Assembly (NCBI GenBank): GCA_034670145.1
Contig: JAXMOA010000002.1
Location: 186,001-250,000 of the forward strand
Source of the DNA: HXMU1420-2 sp034670145
Lineage (GTDB): Bacteria; Pseudomonadota; Alphaproteobacteria; Rhodobacterales; Rhodobacteraceae
Reading direction: 5' to 3'
Length of the DNA: 64,000 nt
Made by a program: the position numbers and the translations under genes. The first letter of the stretch is position 1. Every line of letters starts with the position of its first letter. Below, piece after piece: positions 35,445 to 44,027 of this stretch. Under the pieces are notes generated by a model, which did no database searches, was not told the DNA's origin, and saw only the letters and a list, made by a program, of their open reading frames with translations.

Positions 35445-36076
35445 TTGTTCTCATCAATCCCAACAGCACGGTTTCGATGACGCGCTCCATGTTGCGCACT
35501 GCGCGCGAAACTATGCCAACAGCGGAGTTTGAAGGATGGACCTCCCATGACGGCCCGCCTGCGATTCAGGGCGCTGAGGATGGCCGGCTGGCAGAGCCGC
35601 CCCTGTTGGAACTGGTCGCCAAGGCGGCTGAACAACGGGCATCTGCGATTATTGTCGGATGCTTTGACGACACCGCGTTAGAGACCGCCCGCGATATTGC
35701 CCCATGCCCGGTAATCGGCATCGGGCAGGCGGCGTATCATCTGGCGGCTGTGGCCGGAAGGCGGTTTTCTGTTGTGACGACCCTTGCGGTGTCTGTACCA
35801 ATTCTCGAAGCGAACATTCACGCCTACGGCCTGGGGGGGCAGCTGGGCAAGGTCAGGGCCAGCGATGTGCCGGTGCTGGCGCTGGAGCATGACCCGAAAG
35901 GGGCCACTGAGAAGGTACTGGCAGAGCTGAGAACGGCCGCAGAAGAAGATGAGGTTGCCTCGGTCGTGCTGGGGTGTGGTGGTATGGTCGATATCAACAA
36001 GGGATCAAACCGTGTTCGGGGCGTGCACGTGATAGATGGCGTGCGCGCGGCGGCGACATTTGCCTGTCAGTTTTAA
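35441..36076 (+). CDS. Asp/Glu/hydantoin racemase-family protein
   Basis: A 211-residue protein with two catalytic cysteines, in VGCFDDT (near residue 74) and LGCGGM (near residue 177), and the hydantoin-racemase opening LINPNSTVSMT. Translational coupling to the transporter suggests that it converts the imported compound, for example a racemisable hydantoin or allantoin-type ureide. Exact substrate not known. Confidence 0.85.
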   Translation: MIVLINPNSTVSMTRSMLRTARETMPTAEFEGWTSHDGPPAIQGAEDGRLAEPPLLELVAKAAEQRASAIIVGCFDDTALETARDIAPCPVIGIGQAAYHLAAVAGRRFSVVTTLAVSVPILEANIHAYGLGGQLGKVRASDVPVLALEHDPKGATEKVLAELRTAAEEDEVASVVLGCGGMVDINKGSNRVRGVHVIDGVRAAATFACQF

Positions 36077-36337
36077 CGGCCGGTGGGCGCGCCTGCCTTA
36101 TTGGGGTGCTCTGGGGCCACCTCGACCATTGCGGCCTATGGGGAAAAGGTGTTCCGTTCATCCGGTGTTGGGGGCAGGCCCTTGTCCGCTGGGATGAACG
36201 CCATTTTGTTGCAATAGCGCCGGGCCTAACCGCGTGCGTTCAGGTCTGATTTCCACCTGAAGGCGGTCAATGATGGTTTTGCCGACGACTTCTTGGTAAC
36301 TTCTATTATTGAAACCTACTTTCAGGGAAATTCATCA

Positions 36338-37141
36338 ATGTCATTTCTCCTCAGGTCGCTTGTTGCGTTCATCATATCGAGTGTTGCATCTCTGTCTTTC
36401 GCCCAGGCCACAACAGCGCAGGACACAACCACGGATGGAGCTATGGAAAAGCCAGTATTCTTGATGGTTCATGGGACGTTTCAATGGGCGGGCCAATGGG
36501 AGCCGCTGAGTATTATTCTTGAGGACGCTGGCTATGAGGTGATTGAGGCCTCCCTGACGGGGTTAGGCGAGAAAGAGCATTTGTTGTCCAAGGAAACAGG
36601 TCTGCTGACCCACATATTGGACGTCTCCAATCTGATGAACTGGCGGGATCTGAACAATGTCATTTTGGTTTCGCACAGTTATGGCGGGCCCGTCATATCC
36701 GGTGCAGCGGCCCGTTCTCCGGATCGCGTCAAACATCTTGTCTTTATCGACACGGTCCCGCTGGCGCATGGTGAAAATCTGATCGATGGGTTTGGCCCGG
36801 ATGTGTATGAGGTGGCCAAGACTTCGGTCGACAAGGATGGTGATGGTTGGCTTATCCCATCGGATGCATTGCGCGAGGCAAAGCCAACCATGCGCCCGCA
36901 TCCCTGGAAGTCTTACGTCGAAAGAATTGATCTGCCCAAAGACATGCCTGATTTTTCCGGCACGATCATCGTGGCGACCGAGGGCGACGTTTTTGATCAT
37001 ATGCGGACGGTCCAGGCCCCTGTGCGCGCGCAGGAAAGAGGCTGGGATCTGGTGACTGTCGAAGGGCCGCATCAACTGATGGAAGTCAGCCCTTCCAAGG
37101 AGACCGTTGCCCAGACGCTTTTAGGCATCGCTGGACACTGA
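36338..37141 (+). CDS. Secreted alpha/beta hydrolase (hydroxynitrile lyase/salicylate esterase-like)
   Basis: A 267-residue protein with a Sec signal peptide (about residues 1-22, ending SFAQA). The mature part begins with the oxyanion-hole segment MVHGTFQWAGQWEPL, has the nucleophile in VSHSYGGPV and a catalytic histidine in EGPHQLME near the C-terminus, the layout of the methylesterase/hydroxynitrile-lyase group. The start at 36338 follows AGGGAAA. The 260 bases before it, back to the racemase-like gene, show no other gene. Substrate unknown. Confidence 0.85.
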   Translation: MSFLLRSLVAFIISSVASLSFAQATTAQDTTTDGAMEKPVFLMVHGTFQWAGQWEPLSIILEDAGYEVIEASLTGLGEKEHLLSKETGLLTHILDVSNLMNWRDLNNVILVSHSYGGPVISGAAARSPDRVKHLVFIDTVPLAHGENLIDGFGPDVYEVAKTSVDKDGDGWLIPSDALREAKPTMRPHPWKSYVERIDLPKDMPDFSGTIIVATEGDVFDHMRTVQAPVRAQERGWDLVTVEGPHQLMEVSPSKETVAQTLLGIAGH

Positions 37142-37163
37142 CACATGGGCGGTTGATCGCCTG

Positions 37164-37946
37164 CTAAGGTTCGGCGCGTGCATCGCGCAGTGCGTCTCCG
37201 GTCAGGTTGATCGCAAGCACGCTGATGACGACGGCCAGCCCCGGCCAGATCATTTGCAGAGGTGTGGAACGCATATGGATGCGCGCGTCCAACAGCATTG
37301 TTCCCCATTCCGGCATTGGTGGCTGCACGCCAAATCCCAGGAAGCCGAGGGCTGAAATCCCTAAAATGGCCCGCGCAAACATGCCGGTCCAGACAACGGT
37401 GAGTGACGGCAGCAGCGATGGCAAATAGTGCCAGCGGGCGATCGTCCAAGGCGACAGACCGGCCAATCTGGCCTGCACCACATAGCCCCGGCTTTGCAGG
37501 GATAGCCCGATGCCGCGCACGACACGGGCATACCGCATCCAGCCGGTGACGCTGAGCGCAAAGATCAGGCTCCAGGTGCCTGCGCCCAGCAGACCGGCGA
37601 TCACCACGGCAGCGACGAGTTCGGGGAAGGCCAGAAAGCTGTCTGTCGCCCGCATCACCACCCAATCAGCCAGTTTGCCGCCGAGTGATGCCGCCAGACC
37701 GATCAGGGTTCCGGTGACCAGGCCAATGACCGAAATCAGAAACGCGAGCCCCAGAGACCAGCGCGCGCCATGCAGCAGCCGTGACAGGATATCCCGGCCC
37801 AGGGCGTCGGTGCCCAGCAGGAATTCTGTGCTCGGAGGGGCGAGGCGATTGGGGATGTTAATGGCCGTGGGGTCATGGGGCGCCAACAACGGCCCGGCTA
37901 CGGTCAGGATCAGGAAGGTCGCAAAAACGACGGCAACGCTACGCAT
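37164..37946 (-). CDS. ABC transporter permease, Nik/Opp type (second permease)
   Basis: A 260-residue permease of the DppC/NikC type with the N-terminal GTDALGRDILSRLLHGAR motif and the EAA-type loop (VVQARLAGLSPWTIARWHYLPSLLPSL). It is the last gene of the operon that starts with the COG0523 GTPase and overlaps the first permease by 8 bases. Confidence 0.9.
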   Translation of the reverse strand: MRSVAVVFATFLILTVAGPLLAPHDPTAINIPNRLAPPSTEFLLGTDALGRDILSRLLHGARWSLGLAFLISVIGLVTGTLIGLAASLGGKLADWVVMRATDSFLAFPELVAAVVIAGLLGAGTWSLIFALSVTGWMRYARVVRGIGLSLQSRGYVVQARLAGLSPWTIARWHYLPSLLPSLTVVWTGMFARAILGISALGFLGFGVQPPMPEWGTMLLDARIHMRSTPLQMIWPGLAVVISVLAINLTGDALRDARAEP

Positions 37947-38877
37947 CGGTCGCTCCGGTTCGTGGGTCGATCAGGTAATAGATCAAATCAATGATCAAAT
38001 TGACCACCACGAACAACAGCGCGGTCAGGATGACCACCGCCTGCACCTGCGGGAAATCCCGGGCCTCGATGGCACGCACGAGGAAGGTTCCCAGACCGGG
38101 CCGCCCAAAAATGACCTCGACCATCACGGCGCCCTCCAGCAGGAAGGCCAGTTCCAGTCCAAAGACCGTGACAACCGGGATGGCCGCGTGTGGGGCCACA
38201 TGATCCCGGCCAATCGCCCTTGCGCTCACGCCTCTGCGTTTGATCGCAGGCAGGAAGGGTTGACCGCGTGCCTCCAGAATGCCCGAACGGATGATGCGGG
38301 TCAGCGATGCAGCCGTGCCCAGCCCCAGAGTTAAAGCCGGAAGAATGGCATGGGCCGGCGTGCGCGCGCCAATGGCGGGCAGCCAGGCCAGATGCACGGC
38401 GAACAACAGGATCAGCAACAGCCCCAGCCAGTAGGCCGGGATCGCTGCGCCCAACGAGGCCACAGCCACGGCAAAACGGTCCAGCAACCCTCTGGGCCGC
38501 CGCGTTGCCAGGATGGCCAGCGGCAACGCCATGCCAAGGCCAATAGCCAGCCCTGCCATCGCCAGGGGGGCGGTATAGGTGATGGCGGCCCAAAGATCCG
38601 GCCAAACCGGGCGACCGGTGACAGCGGACCGACCGAAATCCAGTGTCATGAGCGGGCCAATCCACGCGCCAAAGGCTTGCGAGAACCCAATGTCCAGCCC
38701 AGCCTCCTGGCGGACCTGTTCGATCACATCCTCTGTCAGGAGCGCGTCAAACCGCGCCATGGCGATGGCTTGCGCCGGATCACCGGGGGCGTTCCAAAGC
38801 AGGGCAAAGGTGACGATGGCTGTGCCAGATAAAACAACAACAGCGCGCAGCAGCAGGCCCAGAAAACCTGTGATCAT
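37939..38877 (-). CDS. ABC transporter permease, Nik/Opp type (first permease)
   Basis: A 312-residue permease of the DppB/NikB type with about six helices and the loop AIKRRGVSARAIGRDHVAPHAAIPVVTVFG. Overlaps by ATGA with the preceding ATPase gene. Together with its partner it forms the channel of a transporter that moves peptides, nickel or metal-metallophore complexes in the wider family. Confidence 0.9.
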   Translation of the reverse strand: MITGFLGLLLRAVVVLSGTAIVTFALLWNAPGDPAQAIAMARFDALLTEDVIEQVRQEAGLDIGFSQAFGAWIGPLMTLDFGRSAVTGRPVWPDLWAAITYTAPLAMAGLAIGLGMALPLAILATRRPRGLLDRFAVAVASLGAAIPAYWLGLLLILLFAVHLAWLPAIGARTPAHAILPALTLGLGTAASLTRIIRSGILEARGQPFLPAIKRRGVSARAIGRDHVAPHAAIPVVTVFGLELAFLLEGAVMVEVIFGRPGLGTFLVRAIEARDFPQVQAVVILTALLFVVVNLIIDLIYYLIDPRTGATDA

Positions 38878-39599
38878 GCGGCAATCTCCAACGCTCCAAG
38901 GGCGAAGGCGGCATCGCGCAAGATCCGGCTGTATGGAGACTGCGGCGCCAGAGCGAAGGCCTGCGGGTTCGCGATCTCTTCTATTCTGCCGCTCTTTAAC
39001 ACCGCGATCTCGTCTGAATGGGCGAGGGCATAGCCCAGATCGTGGGTTACGATCAGCGCGGAAAACCCTTCTTCGTGCTGCAAATCCGAAATCATCCTTG
39101 CCGTGTGCTTTTGCGTGACGGCATCCAGCGCTGAAAGTGGTTCGTCAAACAGAACCAGTGGTGGCGCTGCGATCAGGGCGCGGAGGATTCCGACACGCTG
39201 GGCTTGTCCTATCGAGACCTCTCCGGGCCGCCTGTCGAGAATGGATGCAGGCAGTTCCAGACCCTTGCACAGCCGTGAGAGCCGTTGCTCGATAGCCTCG
39301 GAACTCTGCCCTGCAACGGGTTCTAGCACAGAACGACGCAAGGACATCACCGGGTTGAAGGCGGCGCGCGGCTCTTGCATAACCAGCGCAGGGCGGCAGG
39401 CGCATACCGGGGCACCGGCCCAGGAAATACCGCCCCGGGCGGGTTTCACCAAGCCCAGGATTGCACCGATGAGCGTGGATTTCCCGGCCCCGCTTTCACC
39501 GACGACAGCCAGCGTCTTGCCCCGGGGCAGGGTCAGGGACACGTCAGAAAGCGTTGTCGTCTTGCCGCGTCGAACGGACAGATTGTCTATGGTCAACAT
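38874..39599 (-). CDS. ABC transporter ATP-binding protein, Nik/Opp type (NikE-like)
   Basis: A 241-residue ATPase with Walker A GESGAGKST and Walker B VLFDEPLSALD. The ABC signature is unusual, reading VSIGQAQRV where LSGGQxQR is normal; the first glycine of the pair is lost. It pairs with the other ATPase at 39593 and overlaps it by 7 bases. Confidence 0.9.
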   Translation of the reverse strand: MLTIDNLSVRRGKTTTLSDVSLTLPRGKTLAVVGESGAGKSTLIGAILGLVKPARGGISWAGAPVCACRPALVMQEPRAAFNPVMSLRRSVLEPVAGQSSEAIEQRLSRLCKGLELPASILDRRPGEVSIGQAQRVGILRALIAAPPLVLFDEPLSALDAVTQKHTARMISDLQHEEGFSALIVTHDLGYALAHSDEIAVLKSGRIEEIANPQAFALAPQSPYSRILRDAAFALGALEIAA

Positions 39600-40276
39600 G
39601 GCAGGGCCATCCAGTTTCTATGGGCGGCAAGGGCCTTTGCGGGGGCTGTTTTCGGGTGCTGCAAAATGGCTTGGGTATGGGCATGTTCAACGATCCGTCC
39701 CTCTGACATGACCATCAGCGTCGAGACCCGGCGCGCCGCAAGCCCCAGGTCGTGGGTAACCAGTATCAGGCCTGTGTCCCGGCCATCCAGGTGCTGGTCC
39801 AGTAAATCCATCGTGGCTGCCGCAACCACGGGATCGAGCGCGGAAGTGGGTTCGTCCAGAACAATCAGCTCGGGTGTGCCGATCAGGGCCATGGCGATGA
39901 CGAAGCGTTGCTGCATACCCCGGCTCCAGCCCCAGGGCCGTTTGCGCAGGTCACCGGCTTCGATCTTCAGGGCAGAAAACAACCCTTGCCGGTCGGCGGT
40001 TCCGGGCTCCACACCCAACGCCTGTTCTGCCTCGCGCCAGTGAAACCCCATGCTGCGCAAAGGGTCGAGCGCCTCGTCGGGGCTTTGCGGGACATGGGCG
40101 ACGCAGTGACCCTGTCTGCGCAGATCATCCACCAATGCATGGCCCAGCGTGGATTTTCCCGACCCGGATGCATCAACAAGCCCGACGCGGTCGCCGGGCT
40201 CGATCTTGAGTGAGGTGGGGAACAATATGGTCCGCCCCGAGCGCGATGCGCTCAGGCCGGAAACGGAAAGTGTCAT
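39593..40276 (-). CDS. ABC transporter ATP-binding protein, Nik/Opp type (NikD-like)
   Basis: A 227-residue ATPase with Walker A DASGSGKST, Walker B VLDEPTSALD and signature WSRGMQQR, a form common in NikD/DppD-like proteins. It follows the binding-protein gene with a one-base overlap. At about 230 residues it is shorter than typical DppD and lacks the C-terminal oligopeptide domain. Confidence 0.9.
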   Translation of the reverse strand: MTLSVSGLSASRSGRTILFPTSLKIEPGDRVGLVDASGSGKSTLGHALVDDLRRQGHCVAHVPQSPDEALDPLRSMGFHWREAEQALGVEPGTADRQGLFSALKIEAGDLRKRPWGWSRGMQQRFVIAMALIGTPELIVLDEPTSALDPVVAAATMDLLDQHLDGRDTGLILVTHDLGLAARRVSTLMVMSEGRIVEHAHTQAILQHPKTAPAKALAAHRNWMALPC

Positions 40277-41796
40277 TATTCAAACTTCGTTTCGTAGGTG
40301 ACCCAATAGGTTTCGGACGGATGCACGGCATAGCCGATCAAACCGGGTTTGGCGACATTCACCTGGCTGACATGAAAGACAGGGATCAGGGCCGCATCAT
40401 CCGCGATAATTGCCTGCGCTTTGTCATAGATCGCTTCGCGTTCTTCATGATCGAACGTCAAACGCCCCTGATCCAGCAGTTTGTCCAGCGCCGGGTTGGC
40501 GTATTTGCCAGAGTTGGACCCACCATCTGACTTTAACAGCGTTTCCAGCACGGCACCGGGATCGCCCTGTGGGGTCATGACCCATGCCTGAAGGAACATA
40601 TCCGCCTCGCCCGCTGCCAGGGCATCATTGCTTGCGCCCCATTCCCCAACCTTGACAGTCGCCGTGACGCCAATGGCCGCCAGAAAGGCCTGCGTCAGTT
40701 CTGCTGTGGGCGACAGGGCCGCGCGCGAGGAATAGGTGACGATGTCGATCTCCAGAGGCGCGCCATCCAGCATCCACCGCCCGCCTTGTTTCACAGCGCC
40801 GGCCTGCGCCAGGAGTGCTTCGGCCTTGGCGGGGTCATATGTGGCCGGTATATCCGCCGCCCAGCCTTTGCCTTCGGGATAGACTGTCCCTGCCGGTACG
40901 CCACCGACGCCCGAGAGCGCGGCCTGTACGATGCCTTGTCGATCAATCGCCAGTGACACGGCTTGGCGGATCAACGGGTTTGCCATCGGGCCGCTTTGTG
41001 CATTGACGGTGTAGAAATAGAGGCGCGCGGTCGGGGCTGAAAAGCCGAGCGCACCGGTTTGCTGAATGCGCTCGAAATCGGTCTCTGGATAGTTGATCAC
41101 CATATCGACCTCACCCGCTTCGAACGCCAGAGCCGCGGTTGCAGGATCGCCTGCGACCACAACGCGAACCTCTTCGAGGCCAGGCTGCCCCTGCCAGTAG
41201 TCGGGGTTGTCCTCGGCCCGATAGAGCTGTCCGGGTATGGCCTCTTTAAAGACATAGGGGCCGGTCGCGTTGATCGGGAAGGCGTCCGAAGGCGCGCCAA
41301 GGATCGCAATGGCGGGCTCTGAGAGCGTCCAGGGAAAGGCCGCATTGGGGCTATTCGTTTCAAAAATAACGATGTTGTCGTCTTGGCTGTTCATCCCGGC
41401 AAGGTCCAGCAGCTTGGCGACACGGGCGTTGTGGCCCGGGTTGGCCTCGTCCAGGATGCCCGAGATCGAGGCGATGACAGCCTCGGCTGTCATCGGCGTG
41501 CCGTCATGAAACTGCACGCCATCGCGCAGCGTGACGCGCCATGTGGTGGGCGAGGCCTGTTCGATGCTTTCGGCAAGCCTGGGATAAAGCTTCATATCAT
41601 AGTCGATCCCCATCAGCGTTTCGGTCACGCCGGTCTGGTTGGACATCCAGCCGTTGTAGCCAGCTCGCGGGTCGGGGATTTCGGCCTTGGGGCCGAAGCT
41701 GGTCGCGATCGTCAGGGTGCTGTCCTGGGCAACGACAGGCAGGGCGCAGCCAAGCGCCATCAAGGTTGCAAGAGCAAACCGGGGCAACAGAGACAT
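40276..41796 (-). CDS. ABC transporter substrate-binding protein, family 5 (NikA/OppA type)
   Basis: A 506-residue periplasmic binding protein with a Sec signal (about residues 1-23, ending VVAQ). It shows the family-5 hallmark WRVTLRDGVQFHDGTPMTAEAV near residue 85. Relatives bind peptides, free nickel or metal-chelator complexes. Placement 11 bases after DUF6525 in an operon led by a COG0523 GTPase favours a metal or metallophore ligand; this is inference. Confidence 0.9.
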   Translation of the reverse strand: MSLLPRFALATLMALGCALPVVAQDSTLTIATSFGPKAEIPDPRAGYNGWMSNQTGVTETLMGIDYDMKLYPRLAESIEQASPTTWRVTLRDGVQFHDGTPMTAEAVIASISGILDEANPGHNARVAKLLDLAGMNSQDDNIVIFETNSPNAAFPWTLSEPAIAILGAPSDAFPINATGPYVFKEAIPGQLYRAEDNPDYWQGQPGLEEVRVVVAGDPATAALAFEAGEVDMVINYPETDFERIQQTGALGFSAPTARLYFYTVNAQSGPMANPLIRQAVSLAIDRQGIVQAALSGVGGVPAGTVYPEGKGWAADIPATYDPAKAEALLAQAGAVKQGGRWMLDGAPLEIDIVTYSSRAALSPTAELTQAFLAAIGVTATVKVGEWGASNDALAAGEADMFLQAWVMTPQGDPGAVLETLLKSDGGSNSGKYANPALDKLLDQGRLTFDHEEREAIYDKAQAIIADDAALIPVFHVSQVNVAKPGLIGYAVHPSETYWVTYETKFE

Positions 41797-41807
41797 GGAG
41801 GATTCCT

Positions 41808-42080
41808 TCAGGTTTGGGGAATTGAATGGGAAGAGGAGGCATGACGGTCGCGGGCAAGGGTTTGCGCCTCTGCGCGCGCAAGCGACTGGAGCGTTTCTTC
41901 GGGTGACAGACCCTTTGCGCGGTACTTTTGCCAGATGCGGCGCGCCGAGCAGGGCGACCAGGGCAGGGCCGCCTCTGACAACCAGCGCCGCAATGGCGCA
42001 GGGAGGTTGTCATAAGCGGTCATCGGGTCGCCCGCACGCCGCTTTCGGCGCAGGCTGCTTTGTCCAAGGTTCCGGTTCAT
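41808..42080 (-). CDS. DUF6525 family protein
   Basis: A 90-residue basic protein typical of Rhodobacteraceae, opening MNRNLGQSSLRRKRRAGDP and containing LPAPLRRWLSEAALPWSP and SPEETLQSLARAEAQTLARDR. No known function and no membrane segment. Its start overlaps the DUF1826 stop (ATGA), and the transporter genes follow 11 bases later. Confidence 0.75.
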   Translation of the reverse strand: MNRNLGQSSLRRKRRAGDPMTAYDNLPAPLRRWLSEAALPWSPCSARRIWQKYRAKGLSPEETLQSLARAEAQTLARDRHASSSHSIPQT

Positions 42081-42712
42081 ATGTCTTCATCCGGGTCAGT
42101 CACGGGATCCAGCACCAGAACCAGACGCGTTTCGCCTGTGTCTTCGATCGGTGGAGAGCGATGCAATAACCCCGAGGGCGGTTGTTCCGGCCAAAGCGTG
42201 CCGCGCAACAGGATGGGCGCACCCCTTTGAACGGTGAAGACGCGGGTCGGGTCTGCTCCGTCCGTTGAAATCCCGTATTGCGTTCCTGTGCCGCGATAGG
42301 TGCAAATCAGCCGGGCCGATATCGCATCAATATGGAACTTGCGGCAGGCATTGTTTGTTACAACGTCCAGCCGCAGGCGCAGAAATCGGGGCGACATCAG
42401 CGTTGCAAACACATCCGTCAGGGTGGCGATATCTGATGCGAGCCAATCGCGTTCAGGCCCGGATGGCAGGCCGGACATGTCGCACAGATGCGCGACGGTC
42501 TGAGACACCGCAGCGGGCCGCAGGATAACCCGGCCTCTGGGCAGCCGGTCTGGATCCAGCCTGTCGAGCCAGGATTGAATGTGCGGTGGGGTTTGCCTCT
42601 GCCAGATCGCCGCAGCGCATCCGGGTCGCAAAAAAGTGTCCAACGCCGCGGGTTTGTCGGCGATGGCAACTCCGACGGCCGCCCCCCTGACGATCTGCCT
42701 GACCAGGTTCAC
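42077..42712 (-). CDS. DUF1826 protein
   Basis: A 211-residue protein of the DUF1826 family, which is often found near COG0523 GTPases and zinc-responsive genes. It contains RLDVVTNNACRKFHID and TYRGTGTQYG; a histidine-rich iron- or zinc-site is possible (HxD in FHID). The GTG at 42712 is preferred because GGAGG precedes it at 7 bases and it overlaps the GTPase stop (GTGA); an ATG at 42736 lies inside that gene. Confidence 0.8.
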   Translation of the reverse strand: MNLVRQIVRGAAVGVAIADKPAALDTFLRPGCAAAIWQRQTPPHIQSWLDRLDPDRLPRGRVILRPAAVSQTVAHLCDMSGLPSGPERDWLASDIATLTDVFATLMSPRFLRLRLDVVTNNACRKFHIDAISARLICTYRGTGTQYGISTDGADPTRVFTVQRGAPILLRGTLWPEQPPSGLLHRSPPIEDTGETRLVLVLDPVTDPDEDI

Positions 42713-43923
42713 GCGGCGTCCTCCACCCGTCGCCATCCCGGAAATGGATCTGGCAGATCGAGAGGCAAAGCATCCGGCCCGCCGGCCAGTGCGGCGGGAA
42801 CGAGGCAGGCGTTCAGTTTCGATTTCAACGCTGTCCAGTCAATGCCGGCCCCGATAAAAACCAGCTCTTGGCGCCGGTCGCCCCAGGGTTCGGCCCAATG
42901 CTGTTTGATGTATTCTGATGCCGCCACATGATCGGGCCAACGTTCTTGCGGTTCATTCGCCCACCAGGTTCCGATTGGCTTGATGCTGGACAGCGATCCG
43001 GCCAAGGAAAACTCCGCAACCCATTCGGGTCGGGTGGCGATCCAGAAATGCCCCTTGGCGCGGATGACGCCGGGCATTTCCTGGTTCAGAACGGCGAGGA
43101 TCTTTTCAGGAATGAAAGGCTGACGCGCCCGATAGACATAGGAGCTTACGCCATATTCTTCGGTTTCAGGCACGTGGTCCGCAAAACCATACAGCTCCTT
43201 GGCCCACATCGGGTGCTCGTGTGCTGCGTCGAAATCAAAGAGACCCGTGTCCAGAATTTTCTCGGCCGCGACAACCGAATGATTGGTTTCGATGATCTCG
43301 GCGTCGGCGTTCAGGCTGCGAATGATCTTGCGCGCAGCATCGACCTTTTGCGGGCCGGCGTCCTCCACCTTGTTCAGGATCACCACGTCGGAAAATTCGA
43401 TCTGATCGGTCAGCAAATGAACCAAAGTGCGGTCATCTTCTTCCCCCATCATCTCGCCCCGGTCGCGCAGGAAGTCATGAGAGGCGAAATCATTCAGCAG
43501 GTTCACCGCATCGACAACCGTTACCATTGTATCCAGACGGGCCACGTCGGACAGGCTGTGTCCGTCGGAATCGCGGAAATCAAAGGTGGCTGCGACAGGC
43601 AAAGGCTCTGAGATGCCGGTGGACTCGATCAAAAGATAGTCAAAGCGCCCCTCCGCAGCCAGCCTGCGCACCTCTGCCAGCAAATCATCGCGCAATGTGC
43701 AGCAGATGCAGCCGTTCGACATCTCGACCAGAGTTTCATCTGTGCGGCTGAGTTCGGTATCCGCACGAACAAGGTCCGCGTCGATGTTCACTTCGGACAT
43801 GTCGTTGACGATCACCGCAACCCGGCGACCATCGCGATTATTGAGAACCCGGTTGAGCAACGTTGTCTTCCCGGCTCCGAGGAACCCTGAAAGCACCGTG
43901 ACGGGAAGGCGGTTATCTGGCAT
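42709..43923 (-). CDS. zigA: COG0523 GTPase, zinc metallochaperone type (ZigA-like)
   Basis: A 404-residue COG0523 GTPase. It shows SGFLGAGKTTLLNRVL (P-loop, near residue 10), the metal motif NGCICCTLRDD, LLIESTGISEPLPV and ILNKVE. Length and the C-terminal half (FHxWA-type region HPMWAKELYGFADHVPETEEYGV) match the zinc-limitation branch (ZigA/ZagA/YeiR) rather than CobW. The ATG at 43923 follows GGAG; an upstream TTG is unlikely. Such proteins deliver zinc to client enzymes during starvation. It heads an eight-gene operon. Confidence 0.85.
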   Translation of the reverse strand: MPDNRLPVTVLSGFLGAGKTTLLNRVLNNRDGRRVAVIVNDMSEVNIDADLVRADTELSRTDETLVEMSNGCICCTLRDDLLAEVRRLAAEGRFDYLLIESTGISEPLPVAATFDFRDSDGHSLSDVARLDTMVTVVDAVNLLNDFASHDFLRDRGEMMGEEDDRTLVHLLTDQIEFSDVVILNKVEDAGPQKVDAARKIIRSLNADAEIIETNHSVVAAEKILDTGLFDFDAAHEHPMWAKELYGFADHVPETEEYGVSSYVYRARQPFIPEKILAVLNQEMPGVIRAKGHFWIATRPEWVAEFSLAGSLSSIKPIGTWWANEPQERWPDHVAASEYIKQHWAEPWGDRRQELVFIGAGIDWTALKSKLNACLVPAALAGGPDALPLDLPDPFPGWRRVEDAA

Positions 43924-43954
43924 AGACGGCTCCAAAGCTGATCTTTCAATTCAC

Positions 43955-43997
43955 GCAACTTACGCAGTTACTAGACTAATGCAACTGCAAAAGTTAC
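43955..43997. promoter_or_regulatory. Two tandem operators GCAACT-N5-AGTTAC
   Basis: The divergent spacer between the zinc GTPase and the Rrf2 gene contains two 17-base sites of the same form, GCAACT-TACGC-AGTTAC (43955-43971) and GCAACT-GCAAA-AGTTAC (43981-43997), 26 bases apart. Each is nearly palindromic. Only the 5-base centres differ. They are probably bound by the neighbouring Rrf2 protein or by Zur and would control both promoters. Confidence 0.75.
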
Positions 43998-44027
43998 GTG
44001 TGTGATCCGACTGGAGAAGAACCGCAA

